Assembly: GCA_947494145.1 (NCBI GenBank)
Contig: CANLTZ010000001.1
Location: 124,001-188,000, forward strand
Direction of reading: 5' to 3'
From: an uncultured Jannaschia sp.
Lineage (GTDB): Bacteria; Pseudomonadota; Alphaproteobacteria; Rhodobacterales; Rhodobacteraceae
Length of the DNA: 64,000 nt
Under the pieces are notes generated by a model. It saw only the letters and a list, made by a program, of their open reading frames with translations, made no database searches and had not been told where the DNA came from. The translations under genes and the position numbers were made by a program. Below, piece after piece: positions 62,956 to 64,000 of the stretch (its first letter is position 1; each line of letters opens with the position of its first letter).

Positions 62956-63789
62956 CTATCCTTTATGCAGATGATCGCGCAGCCGGTCGGCATCCAGAAA
63001 GGGGAAATCGGCCTGCAATCGACGTTTGAAATCGCCCCATTCCAGGGCTTCATGGCCACGCATTGCCGCGCTGCCTTCCTCCAGACGGGCGCTGTCATGG
63101 TGGTCCAGATGGGTCAACAGAAAGCCCGGCCCATCATTGTCGGTGATGGCGTGCCAGCGTTTGGCCAAGCTGAAATGCCCGAAGCCATAGATGGTGGCGA
63201 GCCCAGTCCATTTGGGTGGCAGACGGGCGGCGAGCCCTGCACCCAGATAGGCCATTTCCAACGCGTAGCCTTGGGCCGGGCGGTCGGAATAAAGCGACAC
63301 GACGAGGCCCCTTAGGGTGGAAAACGTCCAGGCGCGAAAGCCGTCCATGGCACGGGTCACGCGCTGCAAGCGTTCGATGTAATTGGCCGACAGGCAATCG
63401 TCGTCGTCTATGCGAAACTGCACGGCGCGCGGCATGTCCCACCGCTCCAACACGGGCAGGAAGCCGGAATCCACGTCTCGGGCCGATGAGATTTCCACCT
63501 CCACCCTTGGCTCGTCGGCCACCAATTGGCGTAGCCGCGCCCGCATCTCGGGCGGCATCAGGTCCGATGTCAGCACGATCAGCCGCCAGTCCGGGCAACT
63601 TTGTGCTTTGAGAGAGGTCAAAAGCAGATGCTCGAAGGTCCAGAACCGCGCCTCCATCCGGGCGGGATCGTAGAGCGTGTCGGCCGCTTTGTGCAGAAGT
63701 GCTACCTCATCGGCCGAGCGGTCGCGCCAGGCAACCCAATCGCCCCGGCCCACAAAGGAAAAGCGGCAGAGGCCGACGACAGGTTCCAT
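62956..63789 (-). CDS. Putative rhamnosyltransferase-type glycosyltransferase
   Basis: A 277-residue protein matching the family annotated as putative rhamnosyl transferase (GT-A-like). MEPVVGLCRFSFVGRGDW opens it, LLLTSLKAQSCPDWRLIVLT resembles a nucleotide-sugar-binding start, and QFRIDDDDCLSANYIERL holds the Asp cluster expected for the DxD metal site. It probably modifies a surface polysaccharide or protein. ATG 63789 overlaps the stop of the flavin reductase gene (TGATG). Confidence 0.82.
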   Translation of the reverse strand: MEPVVGLCRFSFVGRGDWVAWRDRSADEVALLHKAADTLYDPARMEARFWTFEHLLLTSLKAQSCPDWRLIVLTSDLMPPEMRARLRQLVADEPRVEVEISSARDVDSGFLPVLERWDMPRAVQFRIDDDDCLSANYIERLQRVTRAMDGFRAWTFSTLRGLVVSLYSDRPAQGYALEMAYLGAGLAARLPPKWTGLATIYGFGHFSLAKRWHAITDNDGPGFLLTHLDHHDSARLEEGSAAMRGHEALEWGDFKRRLQADFPFLDADRLRDHLHKG

Positions 63790-64000
63790 CACTCGTCGGG
63801 CCGTGCCAGGGAAAAGAGGCTTTCGACCCGGCAATAGTCGCGGTAGCCCAGCCGCGCCATGGGCCCGAAGGACATCACGTCGAAGCGCCCGTCGCGGATG
63901 CAATCGTCGCGCATATGGACGCCCGTGACCTGTCCGAAGACGGCGAAATTGGCTTCGCCGGGCAATTGAACGATCTGGGTCAACTTGCATTCCAGCGACG
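63789..64000 (-). CDS. Flavin reductase family protein, C-terminal part (5' end outside window)
   Basis: About 70 C-terminal residues of a flavin reductase-like FMN-binding protein. LECKLTQIVQLPG, VFGQVTGVHMRDD and the late MARLGYRDYCRVESLF match the end of that family. The frame is open to the window edge, so the N-terminal part is missing only because of the cut. It is coupled to the glycosyltransferase gene by a TGATG overlap. Confidence 0.8.
   Translation of the reverse strand, partial: SLECKLTQIVQLPGEANFAVFGQVTGVHMRDDCIRDGRFDVMSFGPMARLGYRDYCRVESLFSLARPDE

Overview
The window looks like chromosomal DNA of a marine-type alphaproteobacterium of the order Rhodobacterales (Roseobacter group). 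Signs of this are the GC-rich third codon positions, ATGA/GTGA/TGATG overlaps linking almost every operon gene, a ctaC-ctaB-small ORF-ctaG-ctaE cytochrome oxidase cluster, thrC followed by an M16 peptidase and a RimJ-like acetyltransferase, and a TRAP transporter. I see no tRNA or rRNA gene, CRISPR array, integrase, insertion sequence or prophage gene. Species-level identity cannot be read from this window.

Layout. (1) 1-507 is the 3' part of a GAPDH-family gene. (2) 560-14410 is a galactoside utilisation locus. A long minus-strand operon encodes a sugar-binding protein, two ABC permeases, an alpha-galactosidase (GH36), a SDR aldose dehydrogenase, KDGal kinase, KDPGal aldolase, a SMP-30 lactonase and a beta-galactosidase (GH42). 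A divergent IclR regulator and the ABC ATPase lie on the plus strand, with a strong palindromic operator between the two units. Together they encode uptake and hydrolysis of alpha- and beta-galactosides and most of a De Ley-Doudoroff pathway; galactonate dehydratase is not in the window. Several small genes are interspersed with the transport genes. (3) 14893-17849 is a TRAP transporter (dctQ-dctM-dctP) ending at a clear terminator. (4) 18153-22554 holds a PQQ-type sugar dehydrogenase, an acyl desaturase divergent from an ArsR-like repressor, a secreted HExxH protein and a Sel1-repeat protein. (5) 22543-31769 starts with a di-haem peroxidase and continues into an unusual carbohydrate operon: PfkB kinase, LacD-type aldolase, FucI-like isomerase, Gfo/Idh protein, D-2-hydroxyacid dehydrogenase, mutarotase and a SSADH-like aldehyde dehydrogenase. 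Its gene set resembles a sulfo-EMP type sulfoquinovose pathway, and it is the best candidate for an under-described system.

(6) 31840-40818 is mixed housekeeping: ogt, a second 2-hydroxyacid dehydrogenase, csaA, proC with a YbjN gene, SDR, GNAT, a response regulator, methylmalonyl-CoA epimerase, DUF1467, an EI24 protein, a nitroreductase, and a ferredoxin preceded by a perfect FNR-type box. (7) 40871-46374 carries topA, dprA and tldD on the minus strand. (8) 46674-54415 carries the aa3 oxidase subunit and assembly genes, SURF1, thrC, the M16 peptidase, a GNAT and a tiny membrane protein. (9) 54594-64000 holds a metallo-beta-lactamase-like protein, a FAD-linked 2-hydroxyacid oxidase, apt, a DUF2927 protein, mtnP, a SulP transporter with STAS domain, small unknowns, a cupin, a glycosyltransferase and the 3' part of a flavin reductase gene.

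Two families of short dispersed repeats run through the window. One is a conserved 22-27 bp gene-end motif, often joined to a GC hairpin. The other is a palindromic REP-like unit. All functional names are readings of family motifs by eye; no database search was possible.
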